Source: Streptomyces sp.
GTDB taxonomy: Bacteria; Actinomycetota; Actinomycetes; Streptomycetales; Streptomycetaceae
NCBI RefSeq assembly: GCF_019510245.1
Contig: NZ_JAEKKT010000181.1
Span: 62,001 to 126,000, forward strand
Direction of reading: 5' to 3'
DNA length: 64,000 nucleotides
The position numbers and the translations under genes were made by a program. Each line of letters begins with the position of its first letter. Positions within the stretch are counted from its first letter, which is position 1. Below the pieces are notes generated by a model. That model searched no databases and was not told where the DNA came from. It saw nothing but the letters and a program-made list of their open reading frames with translations. Below, piece by piece: positions 1 to 8,531 of this stretch.

Positions 1-189
1 CGGCGGCGGGGGCTGGCCACCGAGGTCATGGCCGCGCTCGCGCGCCGGGCGCTGGCGGAGGGCGCGTCGGCGGCCTGGCTCCAGGTGGAGACGGACAACG
101 AGGGGGCACGGGCGCTGTACGGGCGGCTGGGCTTCGCGACGCACCACGCGTACCACCACTACCGGGCGCCGGAGACGGACGGCTCCTGA
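1..189 (+). CDS. GNAT family N-acetyltransferase, C-terminal part (5' end outside window)
   Basis: The first bases are already in an open frame that ends at TGA 187-189. The 62 visible residues read RRRGLATEVMAAL, an acetyl-CoA pyrophosphate-binding motif A of the R/Q-x-x-G-x-G/A kind, followed by ETDNEGARALYGRLGF, the usual motif B with its Leu-Tyr-x-x-x-Gly-Phe signature near the C-terminus. This is the acetyl-CoA-binding half of a GNAT fold. The substrate-recognition half lies upstream of the window, so the acceptor (amine, peptide N-terminus or small molecule) cannot be inferred. The next gene starts 50 bp downstream on the same strand and could be co-transcribed. Confidence 0.85.
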   Translation, partial: RRRGLATEVMAALARRALAEGASAAWLQVETDNEGARALYGRLGFATHHAYHHYRAPETDGS

Positions 190-239
190 ATCCGGGCGGC
201 GAGGCGGTACCGATCATTCCGAAGGGGCACGAAAAAGCT

Positions 240-1103
240 ATGGCTTCCGGTCAGCCGCATCCACGTCCGCCGTCACCGGCGCGGGCCGCCGAGGTACGAC
301 GGCGGTTCGGCGAGGAGGCGCGGTCCGAGCGGCCCGATCTGGCCGCGCTGTGCCTGCTGCTGGGCGCGGCGGCCGACGGTTCGCTGGACGAGACCGGGAT
401 CGACGCGGCGCAGATGGAACTGGACCGGCTGGCCGGGCAGCTGCCGTACCGGCCGGGCGGGCCGCACGCGTGGGCCACGGCGGCGCAGCGGGTGCTGGGC
501 GAACGGTTCGGTTTCGGGGGCACCGCCCCGGACTACCAGCGGCTGGAGTCCTCGCTGCTGCACGAGGTGCTGCGGCGCCGGCGCGGGCTGCCGATCCTGC
601 TGTCCGTGGTGTGGCTGGAGGTCACGCGGCGGGCCGGGGCGCCGGTGTACGGGGTCGCGCTGCCGGGGCACTTCGTGGTCGGGTTCGGGGCGGCCGAGGA
701 GCAGGTGCTGGCCGATCCGTTCGACGGCGGGCGGGTGCTGACCGGAGCGGACGCGGAGCTGCTGGTGGTGGGGGCGGCCGGGGTACCGCTGGAGCCGGCG
801 ATGCTGGAGCCGGCCGATCCGCTGGACGTCGTACGGCGGATCCTCAACAACGTACGGGCGTGGGCCGCGGCCCGCCCGGAGCGGTCGGACGTGGGCCTGT
901 GGTCGGTCGACCTGTCCCTGCTGCTGCCGTCGCATCCGGCGCGGCTGCGGTACGAGCGGGCGCGGTTGCTGGTGGAGCGGGGCGAGTTCGTCGACGGGGC
1001 CGAGGAGTTGGAGAAGTACGCCGGGTTGATCGACGTGGTCGACGAGGGGGCGGCGGAGAAGGTGCGGGGGGAGGCACGGGCGGCACGGGCCCGGCTCAAC
1101 TGA
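240..1103 (+). CDS. SirB1/transglutaminase-like family protein
   Basis: This 287-residue protein starts at an ATG preceded by AAGGGG. The middle (about residues 100-160) reads LLHEVLRRRRGLPILLSVVWLEV, then GVALPGHFVVGF and LADPFDGG. These match the SirB1 N-terminal, transglutaminase-like domain, in which the GLP-I-LS and PGHF-V blocks are the hallmark. The C-terminal third (about 210-285) is helical with a tetratricopeptide-like pattern (YERARLLVERGEFVDGAEEL), as in other SirB1 proteins. No classical Cys-His-Asp triad is obvious: a serine stands where papain-like members would have cysteine, so enzymatic activity is doubtful. The family has no settled biochemical role. It is convergent with the response regulator gene, 20 bp away. 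Confidence 0.8.
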   Translation: MASGQPHPRPPSPARAAEVRRRFGEEARSERPDLAALCLLLGAAADGSLDETGIDAAQMELDRLAGQLPYRPGGPHAWATAAQRVLGERFGFGGTAPDYQRLESSLLHEVLRRRRGLPILLSVVWLEVTRRAGAPVYGVALPGHFVVGFGAAEEQVLADPFDGGRVLTGADAELLVVGAAGVPLEPAMLEPADPLDVVRRILNNVRAWAAARPERSDVGLWSVDLSLLLPSHPARLRYERARLLVERGEFVDGAEELEKYAGLIDVVDEGAAEKVRGEARAARARLN

Positions 1104-1123
1104 AGGGGCTTCAGGGGGCTCCC

Positions 1124-1738
1124 CTACAGCCAGCCCTTCTCCCGCGCGATGCGCACCGCTTCCGCCCTGTTCCGTACCGCGAGCTTCTGGATCGCCGTGG
1201 AGAGGTAGTTGCGTACCGTCCCCTGCGAGAGGTGCAGCGCCCTCGCCAGCTCCGCGTTGGTGGAGCCGTCGGCCGCCGCGCGGAGGACCTCGCGCTCGCG
1301 GTCGGTCAGGGGGTTGGCGCCCTCGGCGAGGGCCGCCGCCGCGAGGGTGGGGTCGATGACGCGTTCACCGGCGAGGACCTTGCGGACGGCCTCGGCGAGC
1401 TGGGCGGCGGGGGCGTCCTTGACGAGGAACGCGTCGGCGCCCGCCTCCATCGCGCTGCGCAGGTAGCCGGGGCGGCCGAAGGTGGTGAGGACGACCAGTT
1501 TCACCGTCGGCAGCGCCTCGTGGAGCCGGGCCGCCGCCTCGATGCCCGTGCAGCCCGGCATCTCGATGTCGAGCAGGGCCACATCGATGTCGTTCGCCTT
1601 CGCCGCGGCCAGCACCTCGTCGCCGCGGGCGACTTGAGCGACGACCTCGATGTCGTCCTCCAGGCCCAGCAGGGCGGCGAGCGCCTCGCGGACCATCGAC
1701 TGGTCCTCGGCGAGGAGGACCTTGATCGTGCTGCTCAT
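1124..1738 (-). CDS. NarL/LuxR-type response regulator (DesR-like)
   Basis: A 204-residue two-domain regulator. The N-terminal receiver (about residues 5-120) carries the acidic pair in LLAEDQ, the phospho-acceptor Asp in LLDIEMPG and the conserved Lys in FLVKDAP. The C-terminal LuxR-type helix-turn-helix (about 140-200) includes LTDREREVLRAAADG and LSQGTVRNYLSTAIQKL. Its start codon overlaps the stop of the histidine kinase gene by 4 bp (ATGA), so the pair is translationally coupled. The DesK/DesR-like pairing with an ABC-2 exporter in the same operon suggests the regulator controls that exporter in response to membrane or drug stress; this is inference. A 14-bp palindrome ahead of the operon is a candidate target. 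Confidence 0.93.
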   Translation of the reverse strand: MSSTIKVLLAEDQSMVREALAALLGLEDDIEVVAQVARGDEVLAAAKANDIDVALLDIEMPGCTGIEAAARLHEALPTVKLVVLTTFGRPGYLRSAMEAGADAFLVKDAPAAQLAEAVRKVLAGERVIDPTLAAAALAEGANPLTDREREVLRAAADGSTNAELARALHLSQGTVRNYLSTAIQKLAVRNRAEAVRIAREKGWL

Positions 1739-2943
1739 GCCCCGGATCCTACGGCCCCGCCGGAGTCGAGCGGGACCCGGGCGACCAGCCGGAAGCCGTG
1801 CTTCAGACGGCCCGCCTCCAGCGTGCCGCCCGCCTTCTCCAGGCGCTCGGTGAGCCCGGTGAGCCCGTTGCCGGGGCCCTTGCCGGAACCGCCCGATCCG
1901 TTGTCCTCCACGGCGAGTTCGAGGACCGGGCCGTCCAGGGTCTGGCGGCGCAGCAGCTCCACCGTGCAGGCGCTCGCCCCGCTGTGCCGTACGACGTTGG
2001 TGATCGCCTCGCGCAGTGCCCAGGCCAGGGCCGCCTCGCCCTCCTCGGGTACGCCGGCCAGGTCGGGATCGGCCGGGACCTCGGCGGTGACCGCGGCGGC
2101 GGTCAGGGCGACCTGGGCGCCGGCCAGTTCGGCGGCGAGCCGGGGCCGCCGGTAGCCGGTGACGGCCTCACGGACGTCCACCAGGGCCTGCCGGCTGACC
2201 TGTTCGATGTCGGAGACCTGCTGGGCCGCCTTGTCGGGGTGGTCGGGGAGCATCCGTCCGGCCAGTTCGCTCTTCAGCGTGATGAGCGAAAGGGAATGCC
2301 CGAGCAGGTCGTGCAGGTCGCGGGCCAGGCGCAACCGCTCCTCGTTGGCGGCCAGATGGGCGACGGTGGCGCGGGCCTTGCGCAACTCGATGGTGGTGGC
2401 GACGAGTTGCCGGACGCCGGTCATGGAGTAGCCGACCAGGAGGACCACCAGGAACAGTCCCCAGGCGTCGTCCAGGGCGTGGGCGTGCCAGCCCGCCAGC
2501 ATCATGGCAGCGGTGGTGGCCGGGACGGTCCAGTAGGCGATGCGGAGCGGGAAGGTGACCCCGCACATCACGGAGACGTACACGAACAGGCCCAGCCAGG
2601 AGCCGCCGAGGCCGAAGGCGAGCACGACCGCGAGCATCCACTCCACGGCGACCGCGGCGGCGACGACACCGCCGCGGAAGGGCCGGCCCATCTGGCGGAA
2701 GACGATGGTCAGGTAGATCCCGACGAAGGCCATGAGGCCCGCCCAGCCGGCCGCCGCGGCCCCGGTGGTGTGGTGGCCGGAGGTCAGGTCGTCCACCGGG
2801 GAGCCCAGGAACACCAGCCACGGCAGCACCCACACCAGCTTGCGCATCGCCTCGCCCCGGTTGCGCGGCGGCCGGCCGATCCGCACCAGCCGGTCCGCCC
2901 GTGTCTCGTCCTCGGACCGCAGGTCTTCCGTCATGGTGCTCAC
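1735..2943 (-). CDS. DesK-type sensor histidine kinase
   Basis: About 402 residues from a GTG start whose GTGA overlaps the stop of the upstream permease; an ATG three codons later (2934) is the alternative. The N-terminal half holds five to six hydrophobic helices without a large extracytoplasmic loop, so sensing is probably within the membrane. The HisKA_3 dimerisation segment contains RDLHDLLGHSLSLI with the phospho-accepting His, and the C-terminal HATPase domain shows ALREAITNVVRHS (N box) and VEDNGSGG (G1 box) before NGLTGLTERLEKAGG. This is the NarL-family kinase architecture. It sits between the ABC permease and the response regulator and overlaps both. Confidence 0.92.
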   Translation of the reverse strand: MSTMTEDLRSEDETRADRLVRIGRPPRNRGEAMRKLVWVLPWLVFLGSPVDDLTSGHHTTGAAAAGWAGLMAFVGIYLTIVFRQMGRPFRGGVVAAAVAVEWMLAVVLAFGLGGSWLGLFVYVSVMCGVTFPLRIAYWTVPATTAAMMLAGWHAHALDDAWGLFLVVLLVGYSMTGVRQLVATTIELRKARATVAHLAANEERLRLARDLHDLLGHSLSLITLKSELAGRMLPDHPDKAAQQVSDIEQVSRQALVDVREAVTGYRRPRLAAELAGAQVALTAAAVTAEVPADPDLAGVPEEGEAALAWALREAITNVVRHSGASACTVELLRRQTLDGPVLELAVEDNGSGGSGKGPGNGLTGLTERLEKAGGTLEAGRLKHGFRLVARVPLDSGGAVGSGA

Positions 2944-3680
2944 GCCTTCAGCGTGTCCTTCCGGTACAGCCAGGCCGCGCCGCCGACGAAGAGGGCGAAG
3001 AAGACGACGAGGATGGCGATGTCCTGGGCTTTCGGGGCCTGGCTCTGTTCGATGGCCCGTCCCAGTGCAGCGTACGCGTGCGTGGGCAGCCACTTCGCGA
3101 TGTCCTGGAGCCAGGTCGGGAAGGAGGAGGACGGCCACCACAGGCCGCCGAGGATCGACAGGCCGAAGTAGGTGATCATCGTGATCGGGCGGACCGCGTC
3201 GCCGCTCGCCAGGTACCCGATGGCGACGCCGAGCGCGGCGAAGACCAGGCTGCCGGCCCAGATCGCGCCGGTGAGCGCGCACCACTGCCAGGCGTCGAGG
3301 CGTACGTGCTTCACGGACGCGGCGACCAGGAAGACGACCACGATGGACGGCAGGCTCACCACGGCCGCGCTGGCGGTCTTGGCGAGGACGTAGCCGCGGC
3401 CGGGCAGGGTGGTCAGCCGCAGCTGCCGTACCCAGCCGCTCTCGCGCTCCTTGGCGATGCGTTCGCTGTTGCCCATCAGGACGGCGGTGAGGGCGCCGAA
3501 GGAGGCCATGGAGACCATGACGTACGCGGCGAGGGACAGCCCTGAGTTGTCGACGGTCTTGGTGGTGTCGTTCTGGCTCGCCACCAGCAGGAAGATGATC
3601 GACGGGTAGATCACCGAGAAGAACAGGAACTTGCGGTTGCGCAGGGCGCGGGCGAGCTCCAGCCTGATCAGGGCGTTCAT
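2940..3680 (-). CDS. ABC-2 type transporter permease
   Basis: A 246-residue membrane protein with about six hydrophobic helices, beginning MNALIRLELARALRNRKFLFF, a typical ABC-2 permease N-terminal amphipathic lead before the first helix. The region NSERIAKERESGWVRQLRLTTLPG (about 85-108) is the conserved cytoplasmic coupling loop of this family, and GGLWWPSSSFPTWLQDI precedes the last helices. The start ATG overlaps the stop of the ATPase gene by 4 bp. With that ATPase it should form a homodimeric-permease exporter of the DrrAB/multidrug class; the substrate is not visible in the sequence. Confidence 0.93.
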   Translation of the reverse strand: MNALIRLELARALRNRKFLFFSVIYPSIIFLLVASQNDTTKTVDNSGLSLAAYVMVSMASFGALTAVLMGNSERIAKERESGWVRQLRLTTLPGRGYVLAKTASAAVVSLPSIVVVFLVAASVKHVRLDAWQWCALTGAIWAGSLVFAALGVAIGYLASGDAVRPITMITYFGLSILGGLWWPSSSFPTWLQDIAKWLPTHAYAALGRAIEQSQAPKAQDIAILVVFFALFVGGAAWLYRKDTLKA

Positions 3681-4621
3681 GACTGCGTGACCTCCTTGGC
3701 CTCCTCGGCCTCCGTGATGGCGACGAACGCCTGCTCCAGGCCGAGCCCGGCGACTTCGAGGTTGCGGGGGTAGACGCCGAGTCCGTACAGGGCGTGGACG
3801 GTGGCGTCGGCGTCGGACGACTGCATGCGGACGGTCTGGCCGCTCACGTCGACGGCGGTGAGGAAGGGCAGGGCCCGCAGCGGGGCCTCGTCGATCTCGC
3901 CCTCCAGGTCGAAGGAGATCCTCCTCGCGCCCGCTTTGGCCTTGATCTCGGCGGCCGTCCCGTCGGCCAGCAGCCGTCCCCGGTGCAGCACCAGCACCCG
4001 GTCGGCGATGGCGTCGGCCTCTTCGAGGTAGTGCGTGGCGAACAGGACCGTCCGCCCCTGGTCGGCCTGTTCGCGCATGGTCGCCCAGAACGCCTGGCGG
4101 GCGGAGACGTCCATGCCGGTGGTCGGTTCGTCCAGGACGATCAGGTCGCTGTCGCCGGCGGTGGCGAGGGCGAAGCGGACGCGCTGGGACTGGCCGCCGG
4201 AGAGCTTGTTGACCTTGCGGTCGGCGATCTGCGAGATGCCCGCGCGGGCGAGGACGTCGGTGACCTTGTAGGGCTTCGGGTGCAGGTCGCAGGCGAGCTT
4301 GACCAGTTCCTGGACGGTGACCTCGTCCATCAGGCCGCCGCTCTGCAGCATCGCGCCCACGCGTCCGGCGACGATGGCCTCCCGCGGGCTCAGCCCGAAC
4401 ACGCTCACCGTGCCGGCGTCGGCCTGCTTGAGGCCGAGCAGCAGGTCGAGCGTGGTCGACTTCCCCGCGCCGTTGGGCCCGAGCAGGGCCACGGTCTCCC
4501 CCGGGTGCAGCCGCAGCGAGAGCCCGTCGACGGCCCGCACGTTCCCGTAGGTCTTGCTCACTTGGTCGAACCCGACCACCACCGGGGACCCGGTGGCCGT
4601 CGTCGCCGCTGTCGTTGTCAT
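3677..4621 (-). CDS. ABC exporter ATP-binding protein
   Basis: 314 residues. The nucleotide-binding domain occupies about residues 15-230, with Walker A GPNGAGKST, signature LSGGQSQRVRFALA, Walker B LIVLDEPTTGMD and the switch His in FATHYLEEAD. The C-terminal 80 residues form the DrrA-type extension. It is the first gene of the four-gene operon ATPase-permease-kinase-regulator, whose junctions all overlap by 4 bp. The first residues (MTTTAATTATGSPVV) are low complexity and the start has only a weak GGGGAC ribosome site. Such ATPases pair with ABC-2 permeases to export hydrophobic drugs or lipids; the cargo is unknown. Confidence 0.94.
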   Translation of the reverse strand: MTTTAATTATGSPVVVGFDQVSKTYGNVRAVDGLSLRLHPGETVALLGPNGAGKSTTLDLLLGLKQADAGTVSVFGLSPREAIVAGRVGAMLQSGGLMDEVTVQELVKLACDLHPKPYKVTDVLARAGISQIADRKVNKLSGGQSQRVRFALATAGDSDLIVLDEPTTGMDVSARQAFWATMREQADQGRTVLFATHYLEEADAIADRVLVLHRGRLLADGTAAEIKAKAGARRISFDLEGEIDEAPLRALPFLTAVDVSGQTVRMQSSDADATVHALYGLGVYPRNLEVAGLGLEQAFVAITEAEEAKEVTQS

Positions 4622-4680
4622 GTCCCCATGCTGACGGCGAGCCCCTGTCCGGGGGCAGTGCCGACCGTCCGGAGAGCCGC

Positions 4681-4694
4681 ATGACAGATGTCAT
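4681..4694. promoter_or_regulatory. palindrome ATGACAgaTGTCAT, candidate operator of the ABC/two-component operon
   Basis: A perfect 6-bp inverted repeat with a 2-bp centre lies about 60 bp upstream of the ATPase start codon, where a promoter-proximal operator would be expected. NarL-type regulators encoded with their own exporter often bind such dyads. Binding by the operon's own regulator is inferred from position only. Confidence 0.4.
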
Positions 4695-4714
4695 GAGAAG
4701 GGCGTGACAGGACG

Positions 4715-4750
4715 AGAGGGGGCGCCCGGCGAAGACCGGGCGCCCCCTCT
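4715..4750. terminator. 15-bp perfect stem terminator
   Basis: Arms 4715-4729 (AGAGGGGGCGCCCGG) and 4736-4750 are exact reverse complements around a 6-base loop. It lies 11 bp after the stop of the minus-strand peptidoglycan-binding-like gene and before the next minus-strand operon's promoter region. There is no T tract, as is common for Streptomyces terminators. Confidence 0.8.
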
Positions 4751-4761
4751 TCGGACCCGCG

Positions 4762-7024
4762 TCAGCTGGGGTTGGTGTCGATGACTCCGATGCGCTGCGC
4801 CGTCGTCTTGCCGACCAGCGCCTTGCGCAGCGCCGAGGCCACGTCCTGCGGGGTGACAGCCGTCTTCTGACCGGTGGCCCGGGTGATCAGCACGCCGTCG
4901 AAGGTGCTGCCGTACGCCACCTTGAGGGCTTCCAGGTTGTACGTCTCGACCAGCTTGCCGTCGACGGCCTTGAATCCCAGGATCTTCGGCAGGGACACCG
5001 GACCGAACTTGATGCTGTGCGTGGCGTCGGTCTGGACTACGACCAGGCTCGACATCGCCGGCTCCGCGAACGCCTTCATCTCGCGGTCGACCTCCGCGTT
5101 GGAGACCGTCGGCTGCACGGTGGTCGTCGGGACGGTGACCGGGGAGGAGGTGTTGGTCTCCACCATGGTCCGGTACGCCTGCTCGACCGCCTTCGTCGAG
5201 CCGGCCGCGTCGATGCCCTTGCCCGCCTTGCCGTAGACCGCGACGGCCTTGCCGGAGATGAACTTGATCGTGCCGTCGGTGACCGAGCCGGAGCTGCCGC
5301 CGAGGCCCTTGAGGGCGGCCTGGAGCTTCTCCTCGTCGACCGGCATGGCGGGGGCGACGACCCGCTTCTGGCCGAACAGGGAGCCGACCACGGAGACCGG
5401 GTTGTAGTCGCTCTTGGCGGCCGCGTCGACCGTGGCCTGGATGTCGAACTGGAGGCCCGCCTGGTCCGGGGGCAGCGAGACGGTCTTACCGTCGACCGAG
5501 AGCTTCAGCGGCTTGTTCACCCGGCTGCCGAACGCGTCGTCGAGCTTCTTGACCGCGTCGTCGCGGGTGCCGCCGCCGATGTCGACGCCGAGCACGGTGG
5601 TGCCCTTGGGCACGTCGGAGTGGTTCATGAGCAGCCCGGCACCGTAGACGCCGAGGCCGGCGACCACCACGACACCGCCGAGCAGGGGCAGCTTGCCGCG
5701 CTTCTTCTTGGCCTTCGCCTTGCTCTTGCCCTTGGCCTCGGCCGGGGGCGGCGAGACCGGCTCGGGCAGCTTCGGGGGCGTGTGCGGCAGCGGCCCGGTG
5801 CCGGGGGCACCCGGCGCGAAGGGGGAGGCGGCGCCCGGGGGCACCACCGGGATGCCGCTGGTGACGGTCTGTCCGGAGACGTGGGCCGCCGGGGGGCCGT
5901 AGCCGGGCATGCCCGGTTCGGGGGCGGGCTTCTGCGGGGTGAGGATCGCGGTGTCGTCGCTCAGGCCGCCGCCGGGGACGGCGAGTCCGGCACCGGCTGG
6001 TGCGGTGCGCGCGCCGGGCCGGGGGGCCTGGGCGCTGCGGGCGCGAGGCCCGCCGGGGCCCGCGGAGCCGTTGTGGGGGCCCGCGGGGCCGTTGTGGGGG
6101 CCCGCGGGGCCGTTGTGGGGGCCCGCGGGGCCGCTCGGGCCGCCGTAGGGCTCGCCGCCGTTGACCGGCGGGACGAACGGGCCGTCGCCGGTGACGGGGC
6201 CGCCGGTGGGGCCTGCCGGGCCCTGCGGGCCGCCGGGGCCGCCGGGACCGGCCGGGCCGCTGAAGCCGCCGGGACCGGCCGGGCCGCCGCCGGGCGCGCC
6301 GGGGCCGCCCTGTGCGCCGTTCTGGCCGCCGTTGTCGGAGAAGTACGGCAGGTCGTCGCGGCGGGCGTCGCCGCCCGTCGCACCGCCCCGGGAGCCGCCG
6401 AGCGGGCCCGCGGCGAGCGCCTCGGTCACGTCGAAGGAGCCGGTGCCGCCGCCGTGGCCGGGGGCCACCGGGCCGCCGGTCGCGCCCGCGGGCAGCCCCG
6501 CGCCGTTGGTCCCGCCGGGTCGGGACGCGCCCGGCACGCTCATGGAGCCGACGACACCGCCGGGCCGGCCGCCGTTCGCGGCGCCGGAGCGGGGGGCGCC
6601 GCCGCCGTTCGGACGCGCCGCACCCGCAGTGTTCGGGGAGGCAGCGGGCGAACCGTCTGGTGTACCCGCCCCGTTGGTGGCGCCGGCGCGCTGTCCGCCC
6701 TTGGCGGGGCCGGACTTGCGTGGCGCAAACCAGTCGGTGGTGGGCGCGGGCGCCGGTTCGGCGGCGGGCGGCTCGGCGTTGCCGGTGGACGTGGCGGCAC
6801 CCGCCGGCCGCGCGTGCGTGCCCGTCTCCTCGCCCGTACCGCCCACGCCGCTCGTGCCGCCCGCTGGTCTCGGTCTTGCGTTCCTCCGGCTGCGCGGCCG
6901 AACGGGCCGCGTCCGTGCCGTCGTCGGAAGCCATGGGGGTCCCGTACGGCGGCGTACCCGAGGGGTATGCGGATCCACCGCGCCCGTCGGGCCCGGAGGA
7001 CGGAGTGTCAGTTTCACGACTCAA
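4762..7024 (-). CDS. membrane-anchored peptidoglycan-binding-like (PG_binding_4) protein with collagen-like N-terminal region; apparent N-terminal frameshift
   Basis: The C-terminal 300 residues follow a single transmembrane helix (LPLLGGVVVVAGLGVYGAGL, preceded by a Lys-rich stop) and resemble the PG_binding_4 domain often found next to VanW: VLGVDIGGGTRDDAVKKL, then LSVDGKTVSL and a second alpha/beta repeat. No VanW domain follows. The long cytoplasmic N-terminal part is rich in Gly, Pro and Ala, with collagen-like Gly-X-Y runs and three perfect GPAGPHN repeats. The first part is odd. From a TTG at 7024 with GGGAG upstream, one frame reads SRETDTPSSGPDGRGG to EERKTET with normal third-position GC. 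Near 6866 the plausible coding frame switches by one to the frame ending at 4762. The uninterrupted frame starts instead at GTG 7017, but its first 45 residues are Arg/Pro-rich out-of-frame-like sequence. Function is probably cell-envelope related. Confidence 0.75.
6067..6129. repeat. three perfect 21-bp tandem repeats inside the collagen-like region
   Basis: Units 6067-6087, 6088-6108 and 6109-6129 are identical (GCCGTTGTGGGGGCCCGCGG plus G) and in frame; each encodes GPAGPHN on the minus strand. An imperfect unit continues on either side. Copy number is likely to vary between strains. Confidence 0.95.
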
Positions 7025-7180
7025 GGCAGGTTCTCCCGGTTGGCTCCACCGCCCGTGACGACCTCGCTGGGACGGCTCGGCGGCGCGCACCACCATACTG
7101 GCCACTTCTGACGCTTATCCCATGACCGCTGGGGAAACCCACACCGGACTCGCACGGGCGCCCCACGGCGAAGTGGTACG

Positions 7181-7597
7181 TCACTTGCCAAGTCGGGCGC
7201 CGCCCGCTTCGGGTTGCCGCCCCAAACCTATTGTGGCGCAGATCACAGCCAGCGCCATGCCGCCGAGCAGGAAGAGGTACGAGCCGCCGCCCGCCCCGAA
7301 CAGGAAGTCGCCCTCGGGCCTGCTGGCGGTGAGGAAGATGACGGCGACGACCCAGCCGAACGCGGGCGCGACGGCTCCGGAGCGGCTCGCCATCGCCCGG
7401 GCCCCACCGAGGAAGAGCCCGGCGGCACCGGCCAGGGCGAGCAGCAGCCCGCCCGGGAACCAGCCGGCCTGGACGAGGGCGCCCGCGGCGCCGACCACGG
7501 CCCCGAGCACGACCAGTCCGACGAGGGCAGCGACCCGTCCGGCCGAGGGCGCCTGCAACGGTTGCGCGAGCATCGGCCCGCGTCCGTCGGAACTCAT
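7181..7597 (-). CDS. small four-helix membrane protein (DUF6113-like)
   Basis: 138 residues with four hydrophobic segments (about residues 20-42, 45-65, 78-95 and 110-128) and short polar ends, consistent with a small integral membrane protein of the type found next to mshB in Streptomyces. Its ATG overlaps the mshB stop codon by 4 bp (7594-7597), so it is translationally coupled to the mycothiol deacetylase. No catalytic motif is visible. A role in mycothiol metabolism is suggested only by the coupling. Confidence 0.8.
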   Translation of the reverse strand: MSSDGRGPMLAQPLQAPSAGRVAALVGLVVLGAVVGAAGALVQAGWFPGGLLLALAGAAGLFLGGARAMASRSGAVAPAFGWVVAVIFLTASRPEGDFLFGAGGGSYLFLLGGMALAVICATIGLGRQPEAGGARLGK

Positions 7598-8460
7598 GAC
7601 GCCTCCCCGAGGCCCGCGAAGAGGTCGGTCTCGCGCGCCGCGCCCGGCTCGCCGCCCACCAACTCGTAGAACTCCGTGGTGAACAGGGGCTGGGCCAGCT
7701 CGTTGGAGAGCACGAAGTAGCGGGCGCCGCCCGGTGCCACCTCGACCTGGGTGGCGTGGGCGGCCATCGCGGCGGCCTTCGCGCCGGCATAGGAGGTGCC
7801 GTCGATCTCGGTGGTGATCCGGTGGTCGTCGACCACGCCCGGAACGTCGTCGACGGCGGCGGACTTGGCGAAGGGCAGCCCCGGCAGGTCCTCCTGGAGC
7901 CTGGCGAAGGCGGCCTCGGCGACCGTGCGCGGGACGCGGTTCCAGTAGACCTTGGGGACGCGGTGGCCGGCCTCGGCGGCCAGTTCCACGGCTCTCATCG
8001 TGACGCGGTGGGCCTGGATGTGGTCCGGGTGGCCGTACCCGCCGTTGTCGTCGTACGTGACGACGACCTGCGGGCGGGTCTCCAGGACGACCTCGGCCAG
8101 GTGCCCGGCGGCCTCGTCGACGTCGGCCTGCCAGAAGCAGTCGGGCGCGTCGTTGTCGGACACGCCCATCATTCCGGAGTCGCGGTAGCGGCCGGGGCCA
8201 CCGAGCAGCCGGAAGTCGGCCACGCCGACCTCGCGCATGGCCGCGGTGAGCTCCCCCAGCCGGTACTCGCCCAGCGCGGGGCCGGTGAGATGCCGCAGCT
8301 CGGGCGGGATGACCTCGCCACCCTCACCCAGGGTGCAGGTGACCAGCGTCACATGAGCACCCTGGGCCGCATAGCGGGCCATGGTGGCGCCGTTGTTGAT
8401 CGACTCGTCGTCCGGATGCGCGTGTACGAGCAACAGACGCCGGGAGGGCAGTTCCGTCAT
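7594..8460 (-). CDS. mshB: N-acetyl-1-D-myo-inositol-2-amino-2-deoxy-alpha-D-glucopyranoside deacetylase
   Basis: 288 residues of the PIG-L/LmbE fold. The N-terminus has the zinc-binding AHPDDES motif, with a further metal ligand His in HPDHIQAH (about residues 140-148), and the sequence follows MshB closely (NGATMARYAAQGAHVTLVT; GEYRLGELTAAMREVGV). MshB removes the acetyl group from GlcNAc-inositol, the second dedicated step of mycothiol synthesis in actinobacteria, in the cytoplasm. The start is an ATG 71 bp downstream of the tiny membrane protein gene, and the 3' end overlaps the following membrane-protein gene. A mycothiol conjugate amidase (Mca) is the closest alternative, but length and neighbours favour MshB. 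Confidence 0.92.
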   Translation of the reverse strand: MTELPSRRLLLVHAHPDDESINNGATMARYAAQGAHVTLVTCTLGEGGEVIPPELRHLTGPALGEYRLGELTAAMREVGVADFRLLGGPGRYRDSGMMGVSDNDAPDCFWQADVDEAAGHLAEVVLETRPQVVVTYDDNGGYGHPDHIQAHRVTMRAVELAAEAGHRVPKVYWNRVPRTVAEAAFARLQEDLPGLPFAKSAAVDDVPGVVDDHRITTEIDGTSYAGAKAAAMAAHATQVEVAPGGARYFVLSNELAQPLFTTEFYELVGGEPGAARETDLFAGLGEAS

Positions 8461-8531
8461 GTGCCCACCCTACGAAACGACACCGACAGTGCCGCGCAGC
8501 CCGGGGCGAGCGGTGTGGAGTGCGACCGGGG

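Noticed and set aside
6067..6129. Tandem 21-bp repeats considered as a CRISPR-like array
   Set aside because: Units are contiguous without spacers, in frame, and encode GPAGPHN in a coding region.
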